A stretch of DNA of 64,000 bases from Nomia melanderi (GCF_051020985.1 NW_027475167.1:62001-126000), one strand, 5' to 3'. Counted from the stretch's first letter, positions 13,733 through 27,952 are shown. Translations and numbers: made by a program. Notes: generated from the letters alone by a model not told the origin.

Positions 13733-13975
13733 ATATATCTGGTGATATCTCGGGTGCTATTACAGATAGCGCAATAAACCAAAGTGAATTGTCTGCAGGA
13801 AGCCTTGGTGCATGAATCTGTTCAGCGGGATCGACCGCGGACCACGAGGGACCGAGAAAACCATCGACACATGGGGCCGGCCTGTCAGGATCAAGGAAAA
13901 ATACAATATATATCTGGTGATATCTCGGGTGCTATTACAGATAGCGCAATAAATCAAAGTGCATTGTCTGCAGGA

Positions 13976-14809
13976 GGCCCAGTCGCATGAATCTGTGCAG
14001 CGGGATCGACCTCGGACCACGAGGGACCGAGAAAACCATCGGCACATGGGGCCGGACTGTCAGGGTCAGGGAAAAATAGAGTATATATCTGGTGATATCT
14101 TGGGTGCTATTAGAGATAGCGCAATAAATCAAAGTGCATTGTGTGTAGGAGGCACTGGCGAATGAATCTGTGCAGCAGGAACTACCTCGGACCACCAGAG
14201 GCCGAGAAAACCACCGTCTCATGGGGTCGGACTGTCAGGGTCAGGGAAAAATAGAGTATATATCTGGCGATATCTCGGGTGCTATTAGAGACAGCGCAAT
14301 AAATCAAAGTGCATTGTCTGCAGGAGGCCCTGGCGCATGAATCTGTGCAGCGGGATCGACCTCGGACCACGAGGGGCCGAGAAAATCACCGTCTCATGGG
14401 GCCGGACTGTCAGGGTCATGGAAAAATCCAATATATATCTGGTGATATCTCGGGTGCTATTAGATATAGCGCAATAAATCAAAGTGAATTATCTGCAGGG
14501 GGCCCTGGCGCATGAATCTGGGCAGCGGAAACGACCTCGGACCACCAGGGGCCGAGAAAACCACCGTCCCATGGGGCCGGACACTCAGGGTCAGGGAAAA
14601 ATCCAATATATATCTGGTGATATCTCGGGTGCTATTACAGATAGCGCAATAAATCAAAGTGCATTGTCTGTAGGAGGCCCTGGCGCATGAATCTGTGCAG
14701 CGGGAACGACCTCGGACCACTAGGGGCCGAGAAAACCACCGTCTCATGGGGCCGGACACACACGGTCAGGGGAAAATCCAATATATATATGGTGATATCT
14801 CGGGTGCTA
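13976..14809. repeat. Spacer monomers between two displaced copies
   Basis: About five units, with ATAGAGTATATATC variants of the AT box near 14077 and 14251. I found no second copy of this stretch elsewhere in the window. Confidence 0.6.
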
Positions 14810-15720
14810 TTACAGATAGCGCAATAAATCAAAGTGCATTGTCTGCAGGAGGACCTGGCGCATGAATCTGTGCAGCGGGAACGATCTCGGATCACCAGGG
14901 GCCGAGAAAACCATCGACACATGGGGACGGACTGTCACGGTCAAGGAAAAATCCAATATATATCTGGTGATATCTCGGGTGCTATTAGAGATAGCGCAAT
15001 AAATCAAAGTGAATTATCTGCAGGGGGCCCTGGCGCATGAATCTGTGCAGCGGGAACGACCTCGGATCACCAGGGGCCGAGAAAACAACCGTCTAATGGG
15101 GCCGGACACTCAGCGCCAGGGAAAAATCCAATATATATTTGGTGATATCTCGGGTGCTATTAGAGATAGCGCAATAAACCAAAGTGAATTATCTGCAGGA
15201 GGCCCTGGTGCATGAATCTGTGAAGAGGGAACGATCGCGGACCACCAGGGGCCGAGAAAACCATCGACACATGGGGCCGGACTGTCAGGGTCAAGGAAAA
15301 ATCCAATATATATCTGGTGATATCTCGGGTGCTATTACAGATAGCGCAATAAATCAAAGTGCATTGTCTGTAGGAGGCCCTGGCGCATGAATCTGTGCAG
15401 CGGGAACGACCTCGGACCACCAGGGGCCGAGAAAACCACCGTCTCATGGGGCCGGACACACACGGTCAGGGGAAAATCCAATATATATATGGTGATATCT
15501 CGGGTGCTATTACAGATAGCGCAATAAATCAAAGTGCATTGTCTGCAGGAGGACCTGGCGCATGAATCTGTGCAGCGGGATCTACCTCGGACCACCTGGA
15601 GCCGAGAAAATCACCGTCTCATGGCGCCGGAATGTCAGGGTCTGGGGAAAATCCAATATATATCTGGTGATATCTCGGGTGCTGTTAGAGATAGCGCAAT
15701 AAATCAAAGTGCATTGTCTG
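14810..15720. repeat. Five-monomer segment shared with the 32.8-34.7 kb HOR
   Basis: Matches 32,825-33,630 at 18,015 bp displacement and, in its last monomer, 34,599-34,790 at 19,065 bp. Diagnostic variants are GGACACACACGGTCAGG (near 15456), CACTCAGCGCCAGGG (near 15108) and the CACCTGGAGCCGAG unit (near 15594). Confidence 0.88.
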
Positions 15721-18700
15721 CATGAGGCCCTTGCGCATGAATCTGTGACGCGGGACCGACCTCGGACCACCAGGGGCCGCGAAAATCACCGTCTCATGGG
15801 GCCGGACTGTCTGGGTCAGGGAAAAATCCAATATAAATCTGGTGATATCTCGGGTGCTATTAGAGATAGCGAAATAAACCAAAGTGAATTATCTGCAGGA
15901 GGCCCCGGCGCATGAATCTGTGCAGAGGGAACGATCTCGGACCACCAGGGGCCGAGAAAACCATCGACACATGGGGCCGGACTGTCAGGGTCAAGGAAAA
16001 ATCCAATATATATCTGGTGATATCTCGGGTGCTATTACAGATAGCGCAATAAATCAAAGTGCATTGTCTGCATGAGGCCCTTGCGCATCAATCTGTGCAG
16101 CGGGACCGACCTCGGACCACCAGGGACCAGAAAACCACCGTCCCATGGGGCCGGACTGTCAGGGTCAGGGAAAAATCCAATATATATCTGGTGATATCTC
16201 GGGTGCTATTACAGATAGCGCAATAAATTAAAGTGCATTGTCTGCAGGAGGACCTGGCGCATGAATCTGTGCAGCGGGAACGACCTCGGACCACCAGGGA
16301 CCAGAAAACCACCGTCCCATGGGGCCGGACTGTCAGGGTCAGGGAAAAATCCAATATATATCTGGTGATATCTCGTGTGCTATTAGAGTTAGCGCAATAA
16401 ACCAAAGTGAATTATCTGCAGGAGGCCCTGGCGCATGAATCCGTGCAGCGGGAACGACCTCGGACCACCAGGGGCCGAGAGAACCACCGTCTCATGCGGT
16501 CGGACACTCAGGGTCAGGGAAAAATTAAATATATATCTGGTGATATCTCGGGTGCTATTACACATAGCGCAATAAATCAAAGTGCATTGTTCGTAGGAGG
16601 CCCTGGCGCATGAACGTGTGCAGCGGGAACGACCTCGGACCACCAGGGGCCGAGAAAACTACCGTCTCGTGGGGCCGGACACTCAGGGTCAGGGAAAAAA
16701 CCAATATACATCTGGTGATATCTCGGGTGCTATTAGAGATAGCGTAATAAACCAAAGTGCATTGTCTGCAGCAGGCCCTGGCGCATGAATTTGTGCAGCG
16801 GGAACGACCTCGGACCACCCGGGGCAGTGAAAACCACCGTCTCATGGGGTCGGACACTCAGGGTCAGGGAAAAATCCCATATATTTCTGGTGATATCTCG
16901 GGTGCTATTAGAGATAGCGCAATAAATCACAGTGCATTGCCTGTAGGAGGCCCTGGCGCATGAATCTGTGCAGCGGGATCGACCTCAGACCACCAGGGTC
17001 CGAGAAAATCTCCGTCTCATGGGGCCGGACTGTCAGGGTCAGGGAAAAATCCAATATATATCTGGTGATGTCTCGGGTACTATTAGAGATAGCGCAATAA
17101 ATCAAAGTAAATGATCTGCAGGGGGCCCTGGTGCATGAATCTGTGCAGCGGGAACGACCTCGGACCACCAGGGGCCGAGAAAACCACCGACACATGGGGC
17201 GAGACTGTCAGGATCAGGGAAAAATCCAATATATATCTGGTGATATCTCGGGTGCTATTAGAGATAGCGCAATAAATCAAAGTGAATTATCTATAGGAGG
17301 CCCTGGCGCATGAATCTGTTCAGCGGGAACGACCTCGGAATACCAGGGGCCGAGAAAACCACCGTCTCATGGGGCCGGACACTCAGGGTCAGGTTAAAAT
17401 CCAATATATATCTGGTGATATCTCGGGTGCTATTACACATTGCGCAATAAATCAAAGTGCATTGTCTGTAGGAGGCGCTGGCGCATGAATCTGTGCAGCG
17501 CGTCGACCTCGGACCACCAGGGGCCGAGAAAATCACCGTCTCATGGGGCCGGACTGTCAGGGTCAAGGAAAAATCCAATATATATCTGGTGATATCTCGG
17601 GTATTATTAGCGATAGCGCAATAAATTAAAGTGCATTGTCTGTAGGAGGCACTGCGAATGAATCTGTGCAGCAGGAACTACCTCAGAACACCAGGGGCCG
17701 AGAAAATTACAGATATTCGGAATCCGTCACCCAAGATCATGTAAAAATCCAGCATATATCTGGTGATATCTCGGGTGCTATTACAGATAGCGCACTAAAC
17801 CAAAGTGAATTATCTGCAGGGGGCCCTGGCCCATGAAGCTGTGCAGCGGGATCGACATCGGACCACGAGGGACCGAGAAAACTATCGACACATGGGGCCG
17901 GACTGTCAGGGTGAAGGAAAAATCTAATATATATCTGGTGATATCTCGGGTGCTATTACAGATAGCGCAATAAATCAGAGTGCATTGTCTGTAGGAGGCC
18001 CTGGCGCATGAATCTGTGCAGCGGGATCGACCTCGTACCACCAGGGGCCGAGAAAATCACCCTGTCATGGGGTCGGACTTTCAGGGTCAAGGAAAAATCC
18101 AATATATATCTGGTGATATCTCGGGTGCTATTAGAGATAGCGCAATAAATCAAAGTGAATTATCTGCAGGGGGCTCTGGCGCATGAATCTGTGCAGCGGG
18201 ACCGCCGTCGGACCACGAGGGACAGAGAAATCCATCGACACATGGGGCCGGACTGTCAGGGTGAAGGAAAAATCTAATATATATCTGGTGATATCTCGGG
18301 TGCTATTAGAGATAGCGCAATAAATCAAAGTGCATTGTCTGTAGGAGGCCCTGGCGCATGAATCTGTGCAGCGGGAACGACCTCGGACCACCAGGGGCCG
18401 AGAGAACCACCGTCTCATGGGGTCGGACACTCAGGGTCAGGGAAAAATTCAATATATATCTGGTGATATCTCGGGTGCTATTACACATAGCGCAATAAAT
18501 CAATGTGCATTGTCTGTAGGAGGCCCTGGCGCATGAATGTGTGCAGCGGGAACGACCTCGCACCACCAGGGGCCGAGAAAACCACCGTCTCATGGGGCCG
18601 GACACTCAGGGTCAGCGGAAAATCCAATATATATATGGTTATATCTCGGGTGCTCTTACAGATAGCGCACTAAACCAAAGTGAATTATCTGCTGGGGGCC

Positions 18701-19458
18701 CTGGCGCATGAATCTGTGCAGCGGGATCGACATCGGACCACGAGGGACCGAGAAAACCATCGACACATGGGGCCGGACTGTCAGGGTGAAGGAAAAATCT
18801 AATATATATCTGGTGATATCTCGGGTGCTATTACAGATAGCGCAATAAATCAGAGTGCATTGTCTGTAGGAGGCCCTGGCGCATGAATCTGTGCAGCGGG
18901 ATCGACCTCGTACCACCAGGGGCCGAGAAAATCACCCTGTCATGGGGTCGGACTTTCAGGGTCAAGGAAAAATCCAATATATATCTGGTGATATCTCGGG
19001 TGCTATTAGAGATAGCGCAATAAATCAAAGTGAATTATCTGCAGGGAGCTCTGGTGCATGAATCTGTGCAGCGGGATCGCCGTCGGACCACGAGGGACAG
19101 AGAAATCCATCGACACATGGGGCCGGACTGTCAGGGTCAGGGAAAAATCTAATATATATCTGGTGATATCTCGGGTTCTATTACAGATAGCGCAATAAAT
19201 CAGAGTGCATTGTCTGTAGGAGGCCTTGGCGCATGAATCTGTGCAGCGGAAACGACCTCGGACCACCAGGGGCCGAGAAAACTACAGTCTCATGGGGTCG
19301 GACAGTCAGGGTCATGGAAAAATCCAATATAAATCTGGTGATATCTCGGGTGCTATTAGAGATAGTGCAATAAATTAAAGTGCATTGTCTGCAGGAGGCC
19401 CTAGCGCATGAAACTGTGTAGCGGGAACGACCTCGCACCATCAGGGGCCGAGAAAACT
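15721..19458. repeat. Displaced copy of 5399-9137 (10,321-10,322 bp)
   Basis: One monomer near 16,120-16,150 differs from its counterpart. It carries the CCAGGGACCAG deletion that the left copy has only in the next unit, so two adjacent units now share it. This looks like a local conversion from the neighbouring monomer. The right part of the segment is the first block of the 31-monomer HOR. Confidence 0.9.
17707..17753. repeat. Type C mosaic segment, HOR marker
   Basis: Copy of the 7386 marker; opens the first 12-monomer block. Confidence 0.92.
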
Positions 19459-19805
19459 ACCGTCTCATGGGGTCGGACGCTCAGGGTCAGTGAAAAATCC
19501 AATATATATCTGGTGATATCTCGGGAGCTATTAGAGATAGCGCAATAAATCAAAGTGCATTGTCTACAGGAGGCCCTAGCGCATGAATCTGTGCAGCGGG
19601 AACGACCTTGCACCATCAGGGGCCGAGAAAACTACCGTCTCATGGGGTCGGACTGTCAGGGTCAAGGAAAAATCCAATATATATCTGGTGATATCTCGGG
19701 TATTATTAGCGATAGCGCAATAAATTAAAGTGCATTGTCTGTAGGAGGCACTGCGAATGAATCTGTGCAGCAGGAACTACCTCAGAACACCAGGGGCCGA
19801 GAAAA

Positions 19806-19852
19806 TTACAGATATTCGGAATCCGTCACCCAAGATCATGTAAAAATCCAGC
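19806..19852. repeat. Type C mosaic segment, HOR marker
   Basis: Opens the first 19-monomer block. The monomer before it is of the GCACCATCAGGGG kind and not the GCGCGTCGACC kind. Confidence 0.92.
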
Positions 19853-22800
19853 ATATATCTGGTGATATCTCGGGTGCTATTACAGATAGCGCACTAAACC
19901 AAAGTGAATTATCTGCAGGGGGCCCTGGCGCATGAATCTGTGCAGCGGGATCGACATCGGACCACGAGGGACCGAGAAAACCATCGACACATGGGGCCGG
20001 ACTGTCAGGGTGAAGGAAAAATCTAATATATATCTGGTGATATCTCGGGTGCTATTACAGATAGCGCAATAAATCAGAGTGCATTGTCTGTAGGAGGCCC
20101 TGGCGCATGAATCTGTGCAGCGGGATCGACCTCGTACCACCAGGGGCCGAGAAAATCACCCTGTAATGGGGTCGGACTTTCAGGGTCAAGGAAAAATCCA
20201 ATATATATCTGGTGATATCTCGGGTGCTATTAGAGATAGCGCAATAAATCAAAGTGAATTATCTGCAGGGGGCTCTGGCGCATGAATCTGTGCAGCGGGA
20301 CCGCCGTCGGACCACGAGGGACAGAGAAATCCATCGACACATGGGGCCGGACTGTCAGGGTGAAGGAAAAATCTAATATATATCTGGTGATATCTCGGGT
20401 GCTATTACAGATAGCGCAATAAATCAGAGTGCATTGTCTGTAGGAGGCCTTGGCGCATGAATCTGTGCAGCGGAAACGACCTCGGACCACCAGGGGCCGA
20501 GAAAACTACAGTCTCATGGGGTCGGACAGTCAGGGTCATGGAAAAATCCAATATAAATCTGGTGATATCTCGGGTGCTATTAGAGATAGCGCAATAAATC
20601 AAAGTGCATTGTCTGCAGGAGGCCCTAGCGCATGAAACTGTGTTGCGGGAACGACCTCGCACCACCAGGGGCCGAGAAAACTACCGTCTCATGGGGTCGG
20701 ACACTCAGGGTCAGTGAAAAATCCAATATATATCTGGTGATATCTCGGGTGCTATTACAGATAGCGCAATAAATCAAAGTGCATTGTCTGTAGGAGGCCC
20801 TGGCGCATGAATCTGTACAGCGGGAACGACCTCGGACCTCCAGGGGCCGAGAAAATCACCGTCTCATGGGGCCGGACTGTCAGGGTCAGGGGAAAATCCA
20901 ATATATATCTGGTGATATCTCGGGTTCTATTAGAGATAGCGCAATAAGTCAAAGTGCATTGTCTGTAGAAGGCCCTGGCGCATGAATCTCTGTAGCGGGA
21001 ACGACCTCGGACCACCAGGGGCCGAGAAAACTACAGTCTCATGGGGTCGGACAGTCAGGGTCATGGAAAAATCCAATATAAATCTGGTGATATCTCGGGT
21101 GCTATTACAGATAGCGCAATAAATCACAGTGCATTGTCTGCAGGAGGCCCTGGCGCATGAATCTGTGCAGCGGGAACGACCTCGGAGCACCAGGGGCCGA
21201 GAGAACCACCTTCTCATGCGGTCGGACACTCAGGGTCAGGGAAAAATCCAATATATATCTGGTGATATCTCGGGTGCTATTAGAGATAGCGCAATAAATC
21301 AAAGTGCATTGTCTGTAGGAGGCCCTGGCGCATGAATCTGTGCAGCGGGAACGACCTCGGACCACCAGGGGCCGAGAGAACCACCGTCTCATGGGGTCGG
21401 ACACTCAGGGTCAGGGAAAAATTCAATATATATCTGGTGATATCTCGGGTGCTATTACACATAGCGCAATAAATCAATGTGCATTGTCTGTAGGAGGCCC
21501 TGGCGCATGAATGTGTGCAGCGGGAACGACCTCGCACCACCAGGGGCCGAGAAAACCACCGTCTCATGGGGCCGGACACTCAGGGTCAGCGGAAAATCCA
21601 ATATATATATGGTTATATCTCGGGTGCTCTTACAGATAGCGCACTAAACCAAAGTGAATTATCTGCTGGGGGCCCTGGCGCATGAATCTGTGCAGCGGGA
21701 TCGACATCGGACCACGAGGGACCGAGAAAACCATCGACACATGGGGCCGGACTGTCAGGGTGAAGGAAAAATCTAATATATATCTGGTGATATCTCGGGT
21801 GCTATTACAGATAGCGCAATAAATCAGAGTGCATTGTCTGTAGGAGGCCCTGGCGCATGAATCTGTGCAGCGGGATCGACCTCGTACCACCAGGGGCCGA
21901 GAAAATCACCCTGTCATGGGGTCGGACTTTCAGGGTCAAGGAAAAATCCAATATATATCTGGTGATATCTCGGGTGCTATTAGAGATAGCGCAATAAATC
22001 AAAGTGAATTATCTGCAGGGGGCTCTGGCGCATGAATCTGTGCAGCGGGATCGCCGTCGGACCACGAGGGACAGAGAAATCCATCGACACATGGGGCCGG
22101 ACTGTCAGGGTCAGGGAAAAATCTAATATATATCTGGTGATATCTCGGGTTCTATTACAGATAGCGCAATAAATCAGAGTGCATTGTCTGTAGGAGGCCC
22201 TGGCGCATGAATCTGTGCAGCAGGGTCGACCTCGGACCACGAGGGACCGAGAAAACCATCGACACATGGGGCCGGACTGTCAGGGTCAGCGAAAAATCTA
22301 ATATATATCGGGTGATATCTCGGGTGCTATTACAGATAGCGCAATAAATCAGAGTGCATTGTCTGTAGGAGGCCCTGGCGCATGAATCTGTGCAGCGGGA
22401 TCGACCTCGTACCACCAGGGGCCGAGAAAATCACCCTGTCATGGGGTCGGACTTTCAGGGTCAAGGAAAAATCCAATATATATCTGGTGATATCTCGGGT
22501 GCTATTAGAGATAGCGCAATAAATCAAAGTGAATGATCTGCAGGGGGCCCTGGTGCATGAATCTGTGCAGCGGGAACGACCTCGGACCACCAGGGGCCGA
22601 GAAAACCACCGACACATGGGGCGAGACTGTCAGGATCAGGGAAAAATCCAATATATATCTGGTGATATCTCGGGTGCTATTAGAGATAGCGCAATAAATC
22701 AAAGTGAATTATCTATAGGAGGCCCTGGCGCATGAATCTGTTCAGCGGGAACGACCTCGGAATACCAGGGGCCGAGAAAACCACCGTCTCATGGGGCCGG

Positions 22801-23128
22801 ACACTCAGGGTCAGGTTAAAATCCAATATATATCTGGTGATATCTCGGGTGCTATTACACATTGCGCAATAAATCAAAGTGCATTGTCTGTAGGAGGCGC
22901 TGGCGCATGAATCTGTGCAGCGCGTCGACCTCGGACCACCAGGGGCCGAGAAAATCACCGTCTCATGGGGCCGGACTGTCAGGGTCAAGGAAAAATCCAA
23001 TATATATCTGGTGATATCTCGGGTATTATTAGCGATAGCGCAATAAATTAAAGTGCATTGTCTGTAGGAGGCACTGCGAATGAATCTGTGCAGCAGGAAC
23101 TACCTCAGAACACCAGGGGCCGAGGAAA

Positions 23129-23175
23129 TTACAGATATTCGGAATCCGTCACCCAAGATCATGTAAAAATCCAGC
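23129..23175. repeat. Type C mosaic segment, HOR marker
   Basis: Opens the second 12-monomer block. A private GAGGAAATT replaces GAGAAAATT. Confidence 0.92.
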
Positions 23176-25227
23176 ATATATCTGGTGATATCTCGGGTGC
23201 TATTACAGATAGCGCACTAAACCAAAGTGAATTATCTGCAGGGGGCCCTGGCGCATGAATCTGTGCAGCGGGATCGACATCGGACCACGAGGGACCGAGA
23301 AAACCATCGACACATGGGGCCGGACTGTCAGGGTGAAGGAAAAATCTAATATATATCTGGTGATATCTCGGGTGCTATTACAGATAGCGCAATAAATCAG
23401 AGTGCATTGTCTGTAGGAGGCCCTGGCGCATGAATCTGTGCAGCGGGATCGACCTCGTACCACCAGGGGCCGAGAAAATCACCCTGTAATGGGGTCGGAC
23501 TTTCAGGGTCAAGGAAAAATCCAATATATATCTGGTGATATCTCGGGTGCTATTAGAGATAGCGCAATAAATCAAAGTGAATTATCTGCAGGGGGCTCTG
23601 GCGCATGAATCTGTGCAGCGGGACCGCCGTCGGACCACGAGGGACAGAGAAATCCATCGACACATGGGGCCGGACTGTCAGGGTGAAGGAAAAATCTAAT
23701 ATATATCTGGTGATATCTCGGGTGCTATTACAGATAGCGCAATAAATCAGAGTGCATTGTCTGTAGGAGGCCTTGGCGCATGAATCTGTGCAGCGGAAAC
23801 GACCTCGGACCACCAGGGGCCGAGAAAACTACAGTCTCATGGGGTCGGACAGTCAGGGTCATGGAAAAATCCAATATAAATCTGGTGATATCTCGGGTGC
23901 TATTAGAGATAGCGCAATAAATCAATGTGCATTGTCTGTAGGAGGCCCTGGCGCATGAATGTGTGCAGCGGGAACGACCTCGCACCACCAGGGGCCGAGA
24001 AAACCACCGTCTCATGGGGCCGGACACTCAGGGTCAGCGGAAAATCCAATATATATATGGTTATATCTCGGGTGCTCTTACAGATAGCGCACTAAACCAA
24101 AGTGAATTATCTGCTGGGGGCCCTGGCGCATGAATCTGTGCAGCGGGATCGACATCGGACCACGAGGGACCGAGAAAACCATCGACACATGGGGCCGGAC
24201 TGTCAGGGTGAAGGAAAAATCTAATATATATCTGGTGATATCTCGGGTGCTATTACAGATAGCGCAATAAATCAGAGTGCATTGTCTGTAGGAGGCCCTG
24301 GCGCATGAATCTGTGCAGCGGGATCGACCTCGTACCACCAGGGGCCGAGAAAATCACCCTGTCATGGGGTCGGACTTTCAGGGTCAAGGAAAAATCCAAT
24401 ATATATCTGGTGATATCTCGGGTGCTATTAGAGATAGCGCAATAAATCAAAGTGAATTATCTGCAGGGAGCTCTGGCGCATGAATCTGTGCAGCGGGATC
24501 GCCGTCGGACCACGAGGGACAGAGAAATCCATCGACACATGGGGCCGGACTGTCAGGGTCAGGGAAAAATCTAATATATATCTGGTGATATCTCGGGTTC
24601 TATTACAGATAGCGCAATAAATCAGAGTGCATTGTCTGTAGGAGGCCTTGGCGCATGAATCTGTGCAGCGGAAACGACCTCGGACCACCAGGGGCCGAGA
24701 AAACTACAGTCTCATGGGGTCGGACAGTCAGGGTCATGGAAAAATCCAATATAAATCTGGTGATATCTCGGGTGCTATTAGAGATAGTGCAATAAATTAA
24801 AGTGCATTGTCTGCAGGAGGCCCTAGCGCATGAAACTGTGTAGCGGGAACGACCTCGCACCATCAGGGGCCGAGAAAACTACCGTCTCATGGGGTCGGAC
24901 GCTCAGGGTCAGTGAAAAATCCAATATATATCTGGTGATATCTCGGGAGCTATTAGAGATAGCGCAATAAATCAAAGTGCATTGTCTACAGGAGGCCCTA
25001 GCGCATGAATCTGTGCAGCGGGAACGACCTTGCACCATCAGGGGCCGAGAAAACTACCGTCTCATGGGGTCGGACTGTCAGGGTCAAGGAAAAATCCAAT
25101 ATATATCTGGTGATATCTCGGGTATTATTAGCGATAGCGCAATAAATTAAAGTGCATTGTCTGTAGGAGGCACTGCGAATGAATCTGTGCAGCAGGAACT
25201 ACCTCAGAACACCAGGGGCCGAGAAAA

Positions 25228-25274
25228 TTACAGATATTCGGAATCCGTCACCCAAGATCATGTAAAAATCCAGC
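25228..25274. repeat. Type C mosaic segment, HOR marker
   Basis: Opens the second 19-monomer block, 5,422 bp after the one at 19806. Confidence 0.92.
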
Positions 25275-27952
25275 ATATATCTGGTGATATCTCGGGTGCT
25301 ATTACAGATAGCGCACTAAACCAAAGTGAATTATCTGCAGGGGGCCCTGGCGCATGAATCTGTGCAGCGGGATCGACATCGGACCACGAGGGACCGAGAA
25401 AACCATCGACACATGGGGCCGGACTGTCAGGGTGAAGGAAAAATCTAATATATATCTGGTGATATCTCGGGTGCTATTACAGATAGCGCAATAAATCAGA
25501 GTGCATTGTCTGTAGGAGGCCCTGGCGCATGAATCTGTGCAGCGGGATCGACCTCGTACCACCAGGGGCCGAGAAAATCACCCTGTAATGGGGTCGGACT
25601 TTCAGGGTCAAGGAAAAATCCAATATATATCTGGTGATATCTCGGGTGCTATTAGAGATAGCGCAATAAATCAAAGTGAATTATCTGCAGGGGGCTCTGG
25701 CGCATGAATCTGTGCAGCGGGACCGCCGTCGGACCACGAGGGACAGAGAAATCCATCGACACATGGGGCCGGACTGTCAGGGTGAAGGAAAAATCTAATA
25801 TATATCTGGTGATATCTCGGGTGCTATTACAGATAGCGCAATAAATCAGAGTGCATTGTCTGTAGGAGGCCTTGGCGCATGAATCTGTGCAGCGGAAACG
25901 ACCTCGGACCACCAGGGGCCGAGAAAACTACAGTCTCATGGGGTCGGACAGTCAGGGTCATGGAAAAATCCAATATAAATCTGGTGATATCTCGGGTGCT
26001 ATTAGAGATAGCGCAATAAATCAAAGTGCATTGTCTGCAGGAGGCCCTAGCGCATGAAACTGTGTTGCGGGAACGACCTCGCACCACCAGGGGCCGAGAA
26101 AACTACCGTCTCATGGGGTCGGACACTCAGGGTCAGTGAAAAATCCAATATATATCTGGTGATATCTCGGGTGCTATTACAGATAGCGCAATAAATCAAA
26201 GTGCATTGTCTGTAGGAGGCCCTGGCGCATGAATCTGTACAGCGGGAACGACCTCGGACCTCCAGGGGCCGAGAAAATCACCGTCTCATGGGGCCGGACT
26301 GTCAGGGTCAGGGGAAAATCCAATATATATCTGGTGATATCTCGGGTTCTATTAGAGATAGCGCAATAAGTCAAAGTGCATTGTCTGTAGAAGGCCCTGG
26401 CGCATGAATCTCTGTAGCGGGAACGACCTCGGACCACCAGGGGCCGAGAAAACTACAGTCTCATGGGGTCGGACAGTCAGGGTCATGGAAAAATCCAATA
26501 TAAATCTGGTGATATCTCGGGTGCTATTACAGATAGCGCAATAAATCACAGTGCATTGTCTGCAGGAGGCCCTGGCGCATGAATCTGTGCAGCGGGAACG
26601 ACCTCGGAGCACCAGGGGCCGAGAGAACCACCTTCTCATGCGGTCGGACACTCAGGGTCAGGGAAAAATCCAATATATATCTGGTGATATCTCGGGTGCT
26701 ATTAGAGATAGCGCAATAAATCAAAGTGCATTGTCTGTAGGAGGCCCTGGCGCATGAATCTGTGCAGCGGGAACGACCTCGGACCACCAGGGGCCGAGAG
26801 AACCACCGTCTCATGGGGTCGGACACTCAGGGTCAGGGAAAAATTCAATATATATCTGGTGATATCTCGGGTGCTATTACACATAGCGCAATAAATCAAT
26901 GTGCATTGTCTGTAGGAGGCCCTGGCGCATGAATGTGTGCAGCGGGAACGACCTCGCACCACCAGGGGCCGAGAAAACCACCGTCTCATGGGGCCGGACA
27001 CTCAGGGTCAGCGGAAAATCCAATATATATATGGTTATATCTCGGGTGCTCTTACAGATAGCGCACTAAACCAAAGTGAATTATCTGCTGGGGGCCCTGG
27101 CGCATGAATCTGTGCAGCGGGATCGACATCGGACCACGAGGGACCGAGAAAACCATCGACACATGGGGCCGGACTGTCAGGGTGAAGGAAAAATCTAATA
27201 TATATCTGGTGATATCTCGGGTGCTATCACAGATAGCGCAATAAATCAGAGTGCATTGTCTGTAGGAGGCCCTGGCGCATGAATCTGTGCAGCGGGATCG
27301 ACCTCGTACCACCAGGGGCCGAGAAAATCACCCTGTCATGGGGTCGGACTTTCAGGGTCAAGGAAAAATCCAATATATATCTGGTGATATCTCGGGTGCT
27401 ATTAGAGATAGCGCAATAAATCAAAGTGAATTATCTGCAGGGGGCTCTGGCGCATGAATCTGTGCAGCGGGATCGCCGTCGGACCACGAGGGACAGAGAA
27501 ATCCATCGACACATGGGGCCGGACTGTCAGGGTCAGGGAAAAATCTAATATATATCTGGTGATATCTCGGGTTCTATTACAGATAGCGCAATAAATCAGA
27601 GTGCATTGTCTGTAGGAGGCCCTGGCGCATGAATCTGTGCAGCAGGGTCGACCTCGGACCACGAGGGACCGAGAAAACCATCGACACATGGGGCCGGACT
27701 GTCAGGGTCAGCGAAAAATCTAATATATATCGGGTGATATCTCGGGTGCTATTACAGATAGCGCAATAAATCAGAGTGCATTGTCTGTAGGAGGCCCTGG
27801 CGCATGAATCTGTGCAGCGGGATCGACCTCGTACCACCAGGGGCCGAGAAAATCACCCGGTCATGGGGTCGGACTTTCAGGGTCAAGGAAAAATCCAATA
27901 TATATCTGGTGATATCTCGGGTGCTATTAGAGATAGCGCAATAAATCAAAGT

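Larger units (their letters stand above)
11047..13975. repeat. Displaced copy of 2475-5403 (8,572 bp)
   Basis: Runs through the second 11-monomer unit and continues through the two type C monomers at 13511 and 13686. This continuity shows that the 11-monomer block and its right flank moved or duplicated together. Confidence 0.9.
17110..22530. repeat. 31-monomer HOR (5,422 bp), copy 1
   Basis: A marker monomer with GGCACTGCGAATG (one-base deletion) and a type C middle occurs at about 17,631 and 19,730. It divides the HOR into a 12-monomer block (2,099 bp) and a 19-monomer block (3,323 bp). The same pair of spacings follows in the next copy. A stretch of about one monomer near 18.3-18.5 kb is replaced relative to copy 2. 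Confidence 0.9.
22531..27952. repeat. 31-monomer HOR (5,422 bp), copy 2
   Basis: Markers lie at about 23,053 and 25,152, exactly 5,422 bp after those of copy 1. The differences I noticed outside the replaced patch are single bases, for example GAGGAAATT near 23124 and GCTATCACAG near 27223. In the 12-monomer block, the junction near 23.9 kb looks like a 19-monomer-type block that lost five monomers in register. Confidence 0.9.
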
